Assembly: GCA_022749995.1 (NCBI GenBank)
Contig: JAKIWO010000012.1
Location: 1 to 33,726 of the forward strand
DNA from: Thermoplasmata archaeon
GTDB lineage: Archaea > Thermoplasmatota > Thermoplasmata > Lutacidiplasmatales > UBA184
Direction: 5' to 3'
Length of the DNA stretch: 33,726 nucleotides
Shown here: one piece after another, positions 16,560 through 23,127 of the stretch
How positions within the stretch are numbered: the first letter of the stretch is position 1
Layout: each line of letters starts with the position of its first letter
Position numbers and translations under genes: made by a program
Notes under the pieces: generated by a model
Seen by the model: the letters and a program-made list of their open reading frames with translations, nothing else
Databases searched by the model: none
Told to the model about the DNA's origin: nothing

Positions 16560-17501
16560 ATGCCGCGGAAGGTGGAGGATTTCTCCGTCGGCGACGGCCC
16601 GTCGCTCGATGCGCTCGTTCGGCGGATGGAGGGCGCCGGCGGGTTCAGCTCGCAGCAGCTGGTACGCGGAGTCGACCTCCTCGCCCAGATGCTACGGGAT
16701 CCGGATCTCACGCTCTTCCTCTCCTTCCCGGCCGACGTCGTGGCCACGGGGACCCGCGGCCTCCTGCGCGAACTGATCGCCGGAGGCTACGTGGACGCCG
16801 TGATCACCACCTGCGGCACGATCGACCACGACCTGGCCCGCACCGACCGGGCCTACCACCACGGGGAGTGGGAGCTGGACGACGCCGCGCTGCGCCGCCA
16901 GGGGAAGTACCGGCTGGGCAACCTCGTCATTCCCGAGGCGAACTACGGACCGGTCGTCGAGCGACGCGTGAGCCGCCTGCTCGAGCGGCGGTGGAAGACG
17001 GGCCAGCGCTCGATCAGCGCTCGCGAACTGGTCTGGGAACTGGGGAAGGATCTGGGGAAGAAGCACGGGGCTGCGAGCCTGTGCCGAGCCGCGCTCGAAC
17101 AGCAGGTGCCCTTCATTGTACCCGGTCTGCTCGACGGCGCCGTCGGCTCGCAGCTCTGGTTCTTCTGGCAGCGGCACAAGGAGTTCCGCCTGGACCTGTT
17201 CTCCGACGAGGCGGCGCTCAGCGATCTGGTCTTCGGCGCGCGCCGGGCCGGGGCGCTCATGCTGGGAGGCGGGATCTCCAAGCACCACACCATCTGGTGG
17301 AGCCAGTTCCGGGGTGGGCTCGATGCGGCGGTCTACGTCACGACGGCGGTCGAGTGGGACGGCAGCCTCTCCGGCGCGCGCACGCGCGAGGCGATCAGCT
17401 GGGGCAAGGTCAAGCCCAAGGCCGGCCACGTGACCATCGCCGGGGACGTCACCGTCGTCCTGCCCGTGCTGCTCGGCGCCGCGCTCGAACGGCTGCGCTA
17501 G
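16560..17501 (+). CDS. dys: Deoxyhypusine synthase
   Basis: This enzyme transfers the aminobutyl group of spermidine to one lysine of aIF5A, the first step of hypusine formation, with NAD as cofactor. The 313-aa chain shows the family landmarks: ITTCGTIDHDLART near residue 80, GGGISKHHTIWWSQ, the GLDAAVYVTTAVEWDGSLSG segment, and EAISWGKVK, where Lys283 corresponds to the catalytic lysine. ATG 16560 lies 6 bases after the presenilin stop. The aIF5A substrate gene is not in this window. The gene ends the operon, with 169 non-coding bases before the tRNA. Confidence 0.95.
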   Translation: MPRKVEDFSVGDGPSLDALVRRMEGAGGFSSQQLVRGVDLLAQMLRDPDLTLFLSFPADVVATGTRGLLRELIAGGYVDAVITTCGTIDHDLARTDRAYHHGEWELDDAALRRQGKYRLGNLVIPEANYGPVVERRVSRLLERRWKTGQRSISARELVWELGKDLGKKHGAASLCRAALEQQVPFIVPGLLDGAVGSQLWFFWQRHKEFRLDLFSDEAALSDLVFGARRAGALMLGGGISKHHTIWWSQFRGGLDAAVYVTTAVEWDGSLSGARTREAISWGKVKPKAGHVTIAGDVTVVLPVLLGAALERLR

Positions 17502-17633
17502 ATCGCCGTCGCGGCCAATGGGGCCTCCCACCCGATACGGTCCCGAGGGGGAGCGCGGTTCGCACGGGCGCGGTTCTACGACCCGGAGGAACGGCGTCGC
17601 TCGGTGCCGATTCGCCGGCGCGCCGGAGCCACC

Positions 17634-17640
17634 ATTATAG
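17634..17640 (+). promoter_or_regulatory. TATA box of tRNA-Lys
   Basis: ATTATAG is centred about 34 bases before the first base of the mature tRNA. Confidence 0.5.
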
Positions 17641-17670
17641 GGCTCGCGCGAGTCGCTCGCGACCAACCGT

Positions 17671-17744
17671 GGGCCCGTAGCTCAGCCCGGTAGAGCAGGC
17701 GGCTCTTAACCGCAAGATCAGGGGTTCGAATCCCCTCGGGCCCG
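17671..17744 (+). tRNA. tRNA-Lys (anticodon CUU)
   Basis: The cloverleaf folds cleanly. The acceptor arm pairs GGGCCCG (17671-17677) with CGGGCCC (17737-17743), with G73 at 17744. The D arm is GCTC/GAGC. The anticodon arm has GCGG/CCGC around the loop CTCTTAA, which gives anticodon CTT at 17705-17707. The T arm is AGGGG/CCCCT around TTCGAAT. The outermost anticodon-stem pair is a G-A mismatch. CCA is not encoded. It decodes AAG, the lysine codon expected to dominate in this GC-rich genome. A TATA box lies upstream. The 3' half is a candidate integration site, since mobile-type genes follow immediately. Confidence 0.96.
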
Positions 17745-17748
17745 TGGG

Positions 17749-17766
17749 CGAATCCACCCGGATTCG
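17749..17766 (+). terminator. Stem-loop just after tRNA-Lys
   Basis: CGAATCC (17749-17755) and GGATTCG (17760-17766) are perfect 7-base arms around a 4-base loop, starting 5 bases after the tRNA. It may help end or process the tRNA transcript, though no clear T-run follows. Confidence 0.4.
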
Positions 17767-17789
17767 AACACCCATGGCCCGGTGACTTG

Positions 17790-17822
17790 CCTTTATGTAC
17801 TCCATCTATAATATCCATAGAT
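17790..17822 (+). promoter_or_regulatory. vapBC promoter with candidate operator
   Basis: A TATA-like CCTTTATGTA at about 17789-17798 precedes the dyad ATCTAT (17804-17809), a 7-base spacer, and ATAGAT (17817-17822). The dyad lies between the TATA box and ATG 17830, where binding of the antitoxin or the complex would block initiation. Autoregulation through such dyads is usual for VapBC; the site itself is inferred. Confidence 0.5.
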
Positions 17823-17829
17823 AGAGCCC

Positions 17830-18075
17830 ATGGAGACCACGTCTATCGCCGTGGACCGGGAGGCGTACGATCTCCTCCGGAGCCAAAAACGACCGGGGGA
17901 GTCGTTCAGCCAGGTCGTGAAGCGACTGGCCAAGAATCGACGGCCGCTTGGGAGCTTTGTCGGGGCCTGGAAGGACCTGCCGGAGAAGACCCTTCGAGAG
18001 ATCCAGGCGAACCGCAAGCGCCTGCGCGACCTCGATGAACAGCGCTTCGAGCGGCTCGTGAAGAGCGGACGCTGA
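17830..18075 (+). CDS. vapB: VapB-type antitoxin
   Basis: This 81-aa protein has an N-terminal ribbon-helix-helix-like segment (TTSIAVDREAYDLL then SFSQVVKRL, residues 3-33) for DNA binding and dimerisation. Its charged C-terminal half (PEKTLREIQANRKRLRDL) is typical of the toxin-wrapping part. It should neutralise the adjacent VapC and repress the operon through the dyad upstream of its start. The vapC start codon follows its stop with no gap. The location directly after a tRNA gene suits a mobile toxin-antitoxin module. Confidence 0.88.
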   Translation: METTSIAVDREAYDLLRSQKRPGESFSQVVKRLAKNRRPLGSFVGAWKDLPEKTLREIQANRKRLRDLDEQRFERLVKSGR

Positions 18076-18465
18076 ATGGTTCGAGCTCTCGACACCTCGT
18101 TCCTCATCGACGTCCTCCGCGGACACCGCGGAGCTGCCGCCAAGGCGGAGATCCTCGACTCCGAGGCAGAAACCACCACCATTCCCGCGCCCGCGTTGGC
18201 CGAATTTCTCGATGGGGCTTACTTCGCAGGCGGCCCGTACCTGGCGAAGGCACTGCAGCTCGTCGCGGGACGCGACGTGGTTCCCTTCGACAAGGAATGC
18301 AGCCTCATCGCCGGCCAGCTCCGCGCGGACCTTCGGAGTCGAGGGATATCCTTGCCCATGCTCGACGCGATGATCGCCTCGACGGTCCTGAGGCACCACA
18401 GCATTCTCGTCACAGGGGACGCCGGGTTCCACCGCATTCCTGGGCTGGCCGTCGAGTCGTACTGA
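18076..18465 (+). CDS. vapC: VapC-type PIN-domain ribonuclease toxin
   Basis: This 129-aa PIN domain has the full set of acidic active-site residues: Asp6 (LDTSFLID), Glu43 (ALAEF), Asp97 (MLDAMIA) and Asp115 (TGDAGF). VapC toxins are Mg-dependent endoribonucleases that usually cut a tRNA or rRNA and stop translation when VapB is degraded. The protein seems complete and active by residue content. The ATG abuts the vapB stop. A strong stem-loop lies 28 bases after the stop codon. Confidence 0.93.
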   Translation: MVRALDTSFLIDVLRGHRGAAAKAEILDSEAETTTIPAPALAEFLDGAYFAGGPYLAKALQLVAGRDVVPFDKECSLIAGQLRADLRSRGISLPMLDAMIASTVLRHHSILVTGDAGFHRIPGLAVESY

Positions 18466-18492
18466 TACCCGTCGCGTTCCTGACCTCGGTGG

Positions 18493-18512
18493 CGGGCCGA
18501 GAGTTCGGCCCG
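18493..18512 (+). terminator. Stem-loop after vapC
   Basis: CGGGCCGA (18493-18500) and TCGGCCCG (18505-18512) form a perfect 8-base stem with a GAGT loop, 28 bases past the vapC stop. Confidence 0.5.
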
Positions 18513-18521
18513 AATCGTGGC

Positions 18522-18557
18522 CTCGGATCGGTCGAGTAAACCTGACTCGACTCCGAG
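18522..18557. repeat. Long interrupted dyad
   Basis: CTCGGA plus GTCGAGT on the left (18522-18527 and 18531-18537) pair with ACTCGAC plus TCCGAG on the right (18545-18557). This gives 13 base pairs with one 3-base bulge and a 7-base loop. The length is greater than expected for a simple terminator. Its function is unknown. Confidence 0.55.
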
Positions 18558-18578
18558 AGGATGCGTCTCGGCGCCCGA

Positions 18579-18596
18579 AGGCGATCCGGATCGCCT
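18579..18596. repeat. Perfect 18-base palindrome
   Basis: AGGCGATCCGGATCGCCT equals its own reverse complement. It lies in the non-coding stretch 18466-18753, which holds no supportable gene but several dyads. It could be a dimeric protein binding site or a remnant of a mobile element end. Confidence 0.6.
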
Positions 18597-18645
18597 CGGC
18601 TCTTGCTCACGGGCCCCGTGGAAGGGACGCACCTACGTACGGGCA

Positions 18646-18657
18646 CCCTCGGGCCCG
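18646..18657 (+). repeat. 12-base copy of the tRNA-Lys 3' end
   Basis: CCCTCGGGCCCG is identical to 17733-17744, the last 12 bases of tRNA-Lys, in the same orientation. The two copies bracket vapBC. This could be an attachment-site scar, but the motif is short and GC-rich, so chance is possible. Confidence 0.35.
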
Positions 18658-18753
18658 GCGATCCCGGCGCACTCCTACGCCATTCGACTGGCGGCGAAGT
18701 TCGAGAGCTTCACCGACGGCGTGAGCGGTGCAAGGTCAACGGCCGACGGACCG

Positions 18754-19593
18754 TCAGGCGAGTCCCAGGGCCCACGCGCCCCACCCTGGTACGACCAGAA
18801 AGGCGATCCCGACGGCCGCCACCGCTCCGCCCAGGCCGGCGGATACCCAGAATCCGGTCCGACCGGGGAGCAGCTTCTCGACGAAGATCATGAGGGCGAT
18901 CAGAATCATCCATGGCAGCGCCATCAGACCGACGGCGAACAGGACCCCGAACAGCAGCCAGCAACACCCTACACAGTAGGCGGCATGTCTCCATCCCAGC
19001 CGGACCGCGCCCTTGAACCCGGGGCGCCAATCCGTGAGGAGGAAGGAGAGCGGCGAACGACATCCCCGCAAACAGGTCTGCTTGAGGGGGGTAGTCTGGT
19101 AGATGCCCGCGGCAATCAGCACCGACCCGGCCACGGTGACGCCCAGTGTCCCCGTTCCCACGAGTCCCGAGAGGCCCGGCGCGAGCAGGAGGTAGACGGC
19201 TGCGATCACTACCCCAATGGCGGTCCAGACGCCGACGTAGGTGAGCAAGAAGGCGGACATCAGGGCGCTTCTGGACGGCAGACGATCGTCCTCTCGAGCG
19301 CTGAGGACCGAATAGGCTTGGGCCATGGGAGCGGCCGCCGGGAACATCATGGCCACCATCATCACCATCCAGACGGCGAGAAACAAGCCGAATCCACCGA
19401 GCGTAGACACCGAAGCCAACAGCATCGCCGAGGTCATTCCGGCCCCCATCCAAACGACAAAGGCCCAAGCCCCGATCGAGGCGGCGATGAGGACCAGGAG
19501 CAGCGTGCCGGCCGCGGGCGCCTGTTCGCCCGAGAACACGCCCAGGGGGGAGTCCAGGGACCGTTCTCCCCGGCTCGCGGGGATTCCCGCCAT
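18754..19593 (-). CDS. DUF2182 integral membrane protein
   Basis: The 279-aa polytopic membrane protein matches the DUF2182 (predicted metal-binding membrane protein) family. It has WMVMMVAMMFP at 75-85, then YQTTPLKQTCLRGC at 165-178 and the Cys/His cluster RHAAYCVGCCW around 202-212, with EKLLPG in a later loop. The conserved Met, Cys and His residues in or near helices suggest metal or redox chemistry, but no reaction is established. ATG 19593 is 2 bases after the stop of the DUF1326 gene, so the two are translationally coupled. The N-terminal 25 residues are polar and cytoplasmic-looking. Confidence 0.85.
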   Translation of the reverse strand: MAGIPASRGERSLDSPLGVFSGEQAPAAGTLLLVLIAASIGAWAFVVWMGAGMTSAMLLASVSTLGGFGLFLAVWMVMMVAMMFPAAAPMAQAYSVLSAREDDRLPSRSALMSAFLLTYVGVWTAIGVVIAAVYLLLAPGLSGLVGTGTLGVTVAGSVLIAAGIYQTTPLKQTCLRGCRSPLSFLLTDWRPGFKGAVRLGWRHAAYCVGCCWLLFGVLFAVGLMALPWMILIALMIFVEKLLPGRTGFWVSAGLGGAVAAVGIAFLVVPGWGAWALGLA

Positions 19594-19595
19594 GA

Positions 19596-20222
19596 TTAGG
19601 CGAGACAGCCCTTTTCGCTGAACTTCACGCGGGCGACGTGTCCGTTCCTCGCCTCATGATAGGCGAGGAGATCCTCATCCCGCATCCACCAGCGCTTGAT
19701 GCTGGTGACGAGTCCGTGCTTGAAAATGATGCCCCCCGGGAGCGAGACGGACCCTTCGAACGGCTCGTTCGACACGGGATTCCGAATGTGCTCGGAATGG
19801 ACCTCCCCTACGCCCTCGACCTTGAACCAACTGTCGTAATCCTTGTACTCGAATTGGATGGGTGTGACTCGGGTCGGGTGTACCTTGGTCAGCGTCTTCG
19901 GGAATATCTCGAACACACCCCCGCCGTGCTTCCCGCTCGCGATCTCGCCGATCGCGTGCTGCTGCTCTTTCGAGGCCGACGGGTCGATGTAGAGTCGAGC
20001 GGTGCCGTTCCCCTGATGGATGGCCTTCGGCCACCAGTAGGCTGCGGCGAAGGTGACGCCGTCGAGCGGCGTTTGGTCGAACTTTCCCTTCGTCAGGTGA
20101 AACGCGATCAGCGCTTCGCAGTTGCCAAACGTGGGGAGTCCGTTAAAGTTGCACGGGCAGCCGTACTCGCAGTTGCAGCTCTGGATGTATTCGGCGTCAA
20201 AGTTCCAAGGGGTCGCGGCCAT
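19596..20222 (-). CDS. DUF1326 family protein
   Basis: The 208-aa soluble protein from ATG 20222 has the N-terminal Cys cluster typical of DUF1326 (SCNCEYGCPCNFNG, Cys16, 18, 22 and 24, plus Cys35). It then shows the family's HLTKGKFD, GVTFAAAYWWPKAIHQGNG and EQQHAIGEI segments. A metal-binding or redox partner role with the DUF2182 membrane protein is plausible because the two genes are coupled and such pairs recur; the biochemical function is not known. A TATA box (GTTATACC on the minus strand, 20241-20248) lies about 23 bases before the ATG. The open frame upstream of ATG 20222 passes through this promoter and is not coding. Confidence 0.87.
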   Translation of the reverse strand: MAATPWNFDAEYIQSCNCEYGCPCNFNGLPTFGNCEALIAFHLTKGKFDQTPLDGVTFAAAYWWPKAIHQGNGTARLYIDPSASKEQQHAIGEIASGKHGGGVFEIFPKTLTKVHPTRVTPIQFEYKDYDSWFKVEGVGEVHSEHIRNPVSNEPFEGSVSLPGGIIFKHGLVTSIKRWWMRDEDLLAYHEARNGHVARVKFSEKGCLA

Positions 20223-20240
20223 GCTCGCCCCAATGCCGTG

Positions 20241-20248
20241 GGTATAAC
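20241..20248 (-). promoter_or_regulatory. TATA box of the DUF1326-DUF2182 operon
   Basis: GTTATACC on the minus strand is about 23 bases before ATG 20222, consistent with leaderless transcription. Confidence 0.55.
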
Positions 20249-20295
20249 TAACCCTGCGGTGGGGGCGAGGCCAGCGCCTACGGCCCCATCCGCTT

Positions 20296-20315
20296 CGAGG
20301 CTGAGCGGAGCCTCG
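20296..20315. repeat. Inverted repeat in a divergent intergenic region
   Basis: CGAGGCT (20296-20302) and AGCCTCG (20309-20315) flank a 6-base loop. It lies between the divergent DUF1326 and DUF1801 genes, upstream of both promoters. The 257-base intergenic region holds no other feature except the two TATA-like elements. Confidence 0.35.
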
Positions 20316-20479
20316 TTCCCGCGATCCCGTCGGGCCCCCCGCTCGCCTGGGGGCCGATTCCGAGATCGCGGGGCCCAACCGCAAGCTCCCTCCCGGCTCG
20401 ACCTGCACCGATCCGGTTTTGGAACGACGCAACCGGTGGGCTGGAACGCCTTAAGCGACCGGCAAAAGTACGCCGCCTC

Positions 20480-20929
20480 ATGGCTGAGAGGAAGCACGCC
20501 GGGAAGAGCGCGCCGCAGCCGGTCACGGGATTCACCGCGGAGGAGCGCGCCGCGATGCGAGAACGCGTACGGGAGCTGAAAACGCGCGCCGAGAAGGAGG
20601 ACGGGGAACAGGCGGTGCGCGCCGCAATCGAGAAGATGGCGACGTCGGATCGCGTCATGGCCGAGCGCGTCCACGCGATCGTCAAGGCCAACGCACCCGC
20701 GCTCTCGCCAAGGACGTGGTACGGGATGCCGGCCTACACCAGGGATGGTGAGGTCATCTGCTTCTTCCGGAACGCCGGGAAATTCAAGACCCGGTACGCG
20801 ACGCTCGGCTTTAGCGACGAGGCGAAACTCGATGAAGGCCACATGTGGCCGACCGACTTCGCGCTCACCGGGCTGACGGCCACCGAGGAGGCCCGGATCG
20901 CCTCCCTCCTCAAGAAGGCACTGAGCTGA
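20480..20929 (+). CDS. DUF1801 family protein
   Basis: This 149-aa soluble protein matches the DUF1801 (YdhG-like) family. It has a charged helical N-terminal extension (about residues 1-50) followed by the core with [21 protein letters not shown] and the [11 protein letters not shown] segment. Family members have a TBP-like fold; some are described as iron chaperone-like, but the function here is unproven. A TATA-like CCTTAAGC is centred about 28 bases before ATG 20480, so translation probably starts on a leaderless message. No partner gene follows on this strand. Confidence 0.85.
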   Translation: MAERKHAGKSAPQPVTGFTAEERAAMRERVRELKTRAEKEDGEQAVRAAIEKMATSDRVMAERVHAIVKANAPALSPRTWYGMPAYTRDGEVICFFRNAGKFKTRYATLGFSDEAKLDEGHMWPTDFALTGLTATEEARIASLLKKALS

Positions 20930-21226
20930 GCTCGGGCTCGACCCGGAGCGCGCCGTCGACGAACGGCACATCGGGGCGCCCCCGGCGGACCTCGCTCATG
21001 CAGTGAGCGCAGGAGGTCGAGGTTGCCACTTCGACCGCATCGGCCGCGCTCGCCGAAATTGAGCGGAACGTCGTCGAGCCGGTTGCGTGCAATGGCACTG
21101 CTGCGGCTGCGTCGACCGCTTCTCGACCGGATCCGACGGCACGTCCCGGCGGAGGCGCCGCACAGGATGCTCGGCGCACGCCGGGCCGGGCCCGACGTGG
21201 GGCCGACGACTGCACTCCGGGTGGGG
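20930..21226. other. Gap of about 300 bases, possible decayed gene
   Basis: No supportable gene is present. On the minus strand a short frame contains a CAHC motif followed by a strand-rich stretch (PDVPFVDGALRVEPE) that looks protein-like, but it lacks a start, a promoter and a full domain. It may be a degraded remnant between the DUF1801 and AbiE genes. The remainder shows nothing recognisable. Confidence 0.3.
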
Positions 21227-22096
21227 TCAGCCGAACATTCCCAGCTGCCGCTCCAGCTGGGCGCGAAGCGCGTGCCGGCGGGCATCGGCCTTCAGCTCCT
21301 GCTCAAAGGGAGTGAGGTCGCGAAGGAAGCCGAACCTCCGGCCTGCCGCCGCGGCCTCGCGATTCCAGTCCCGGCGGCGCGAGCGACCGATGAGTCGCTC
21401 CAGATCCGGCCAATCCCGCCGCCCTTCGGAGAGCGTTCGTAGGATCTGATCGGGGTCGAACGCTTCTCGGTCATTCCAGAGCTTGCCCACGGCGAGAAGG
21501 CGGACGAGGCCCTCGTCGAACCCTTTGCGGGCGTAGCGGGTCGCATCGTAGAGATCTCGCTCGGTCGCCCGCTGCTGAATCGCGCGCAGCTTCTCCGCGA
21601 GGGACTCCTCCACGCGGAGGCAGGGGATTTGCGGTGGAGGAAACGGCAGGGCCGCGAAGTACGGCTGGGCCAGGGGCGCCCACAGTCGGGGCGATAGGAA
21701 CGGCCGCTCGCGGTAGCTGATTTCCAGGCGGAACTCGCCGTCATCCCAGGGGTGATGGTAACCGACCCGGCACGCCCAATTCCGTCGCGCGGTTCGGTAC
21801 GGCGCGACCACCCTGAACTGCACCCCGTGGTGCTCGGGTGCGAACGCCTCGCGCAGCAGGCCCTCGGGGTCCTCGGGGAGGCCGAGGCTCGTGAAGTCGA
21901 GGTCCTCGCTCAGTCGGCCGGCGTCTCCGGTCACCATGAGCCGGAGGTACGTTCCTCCCTTGAACACGAGCCGGCCGAGCAGTCCGGCGGCGTGCAGTGC
22001 GTTCAGTGCGTACAGCAGGACGACCTCCTGCTGTGCGATGTGGAGGTCAACCCCCATCCGGTCCGCGAACCGGTTCGCCGCTGCGCGGGGGATCAA
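21227..22096 (-). CDS. abiEii: AbiEii-type nucleotidyltransferase toxin
   Basis: The 289-aa protein has the AbiEii/DUF1814 signatures: KGGTYLRL (46-53), RLSEDLDF (61-68) with the paired metal-binding acids Asp65 and Asp67 of the nucleotidyltransferase fold, and AEKLRAIQQRATERDLYD (167-184). In bacterial AbiE systems the toxin transfers nucleotides to tRNA acceptor ends or otherwise halts growth and can abort phage infection. The signature residues are intact, so an active toxin is likely. ATG 22096 overlaps the end of the antitoxin gene by 4 bases. Confidence 0.92.
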   Translation of the reverse strand: MIPRAAANRFADRMGVDLHIAQQEVVLLYALNALHAAGLLGRLVFKGGTYLRLMVTGDAGRLSEDLDFTSLGLPEDPEGLLREAFAPEHHGVQFRVVAPYRTARRNWACRVGYHHPWDDGEFRLEISYRERPFLSPRLWAPLAQPYFAALPFPPPQIPCLRVEESLAEKLRAIQQRATERDLYDATRYARKGFDEGLVRLLAVGKLWNDREAFDPDQILRTLSEGRRDWPDLERLIGRSRRRDWNREAAAAGRRFGFLRDLTPFEQELKADARRHALRAQLERQLGMFG

Positions 22097-22920
22097 CGGA
22101 CATCCACCTCGGCTCGGAGCAGCCCCTCCGGAACATTACGGATGACGTGCCAGCGGCGGTCCCGAGCTCCACGACGGCCGAATTCTCTCGGCGCACCGAG
22201 CGGGACGTACGGCTCGTGCGGAAGCGGCCGCATCCGGTCGAGCCAGCCGGCGGGGGGACGCGCGGTTGACCCCTGGGTTTCCACCAGGTAGCCGAATCGC
22301 ACCCTCAGGCTGCGCGAGTCGAACCGTCGCAGATACCGCTCGAGCCGGCTCCAGTCGAGCGCCCGACCGGCGCTTTCGAGCACTTTCACCACGCCTCCGA
22401 GGCCTCCTGCGAACTCGGGTCGCTCCAAGCAATCGAGTACGGTCCGTTCGGGGTCGCTCACGTGAATCGCCTCCCCGCGCCGCACCATGCGGCCGTATCC
22501 GAAGAAGCGACGCGGAGCGATGGTCACGCGTTGGAATCGGGCAGCGTGGGTCCACTCGGCCCGTCCGCGCTTGGGGGTAACGATGTAGTAGGTCCGACTC
22601 GCCTGCGGAAGGAGCCCCCGAAGCTCCGCCGCCGTAGCGAACCCGAAGTAGTACGGGGTAACGATCCGGCTGCCTAGGCGGAGCGGGTCGGTATCCGCAA
22701 TCGCGTCCGCGCCGTGACGCGCAGGGTTGAGCAGGTAGCGACCTCTGCCCACTCGCTGGAGCCAGCCTTTCCGGACCATCCCGTGCGCGACCTTCCGGGC
22801 GAATCCCCGGGAAATGCGTGCGCGACGCTGGATCCCCTCGAGCGTGAGCTCGTCTACCTCGTCGGCCTCGAGCGAGAGCACCACCTTCGCCTCGGTACGG
22901 GACAAGGAACGAACCCTCAT
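22093..22920 (-). CDS. abiEi: AbiEi-type antitoxin (winged-helix repressor)
   Basis: This 275-aa protein has an N-terminal winged-helix segment (LTLEGIQRRARISRGFARKVAHGM, about residues 25-49, then GWLQRVGRGRYLLNP) and a C-terminal AbiEi domain with TPYYFGFATAAELRG and VSDPERTVLDCLERPE. Type IV antitoxins of this family counter the toxin without stable binding and repress their own promoter. ATG 22920 has a minus-strand TATA box about 26 bases upstream. The stop overlaps the toxin start (ATGA), typical of abiE operons. Confidence 0.9.
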   Translation of the reverse strand: MRVRSLSRTEAKVVLSLEADEVDELTLEGIQRRARISRGFARKVAHGMVRKGWLQRVGRGRYLLNPARHGADAIADTDPLRLGSRIVTPYYFGFATAAELRGLLPQASRTYYIVTPKRGRAEWTHAARFQRVTIAPRRFFGYGRMVRRGEAIHVSDPERTVLDCLERPEFAGGLGGVVKVLESAGRALDWSRLERYLRRFDSRSLRVRFGYLVETQGSTARPPAGWLDRMRPLPHEPYVPLGAPREFGRRGARDRRWHVIRNVPEGLLRAEVDVR

Positions 22921-22942
22921 CGATCCGATAGGTGCTTGCTAT

Positions 22943-22968
22943 CCATTAAAGTTACTGAAATGGTAATT
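22943..22968 (-). promoter_or_regulatory. abiE promoter and imperfect dyad
   Basis: The TATA-like TTTAATGG (minus strand, 22943-22950) precedes ATG 22920. Overlapping it is an imperfect dyad: AAGTTAC (22949-22955), TGAAATG, then GTAATT. It is a candidate AbiEi operator; the AT-rich stretch 22941-22980 stands out from its GC-rich surroundings. Confidence 0.4.
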
Positions 22969-23098
22969 ATATAACAATAACGACATCAGAGCATCCTAGT
23001 CCTGCACCTCGGGCCGCCCTGGCCCCTATCGCCGGTTGCACTGGCGAGAGCGCGGGACCTTCTGTTGCGGTGTTACGTTCTGAGAAAGTCGCATAAGG

Positions 23099-23106
23099 CT
23101 TTATGA
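23099..23106 (+). promoter_or_regulatory. TATA box of the nickel permease operon
   Basis: CTTTATGA is centred about 26 bases before TTG 23128 and supports that start codon. No clear NikR-type dyad was found in the 150 bases upstream. Confidence 0.5.
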
Positions 23107-23127
23107 CTCGGAGGCTAGCTCGACTCG

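Noticed and set aside
17576-17818. A minus-strand frame containing GIRTPDLAVKSRLLYRAEL across the tRNA gene
   Set aside because: This is the well-known false peptide from translating the reverse strand of a tRNA.
18517-19599. A 360-residue plus-strand frame opposite the DUF2182 gene
   Set aside because: It is a hydrophilic shadow of a membrane protein with recognisable family motifs on the other strand.
22975-23127. Riboswitch or NikR operator upstream of the nickel permease
   Set aside because: No convincing conserved structure or long dyad was found, and the likely leaderless start leaves no room for a leader riboswitch.
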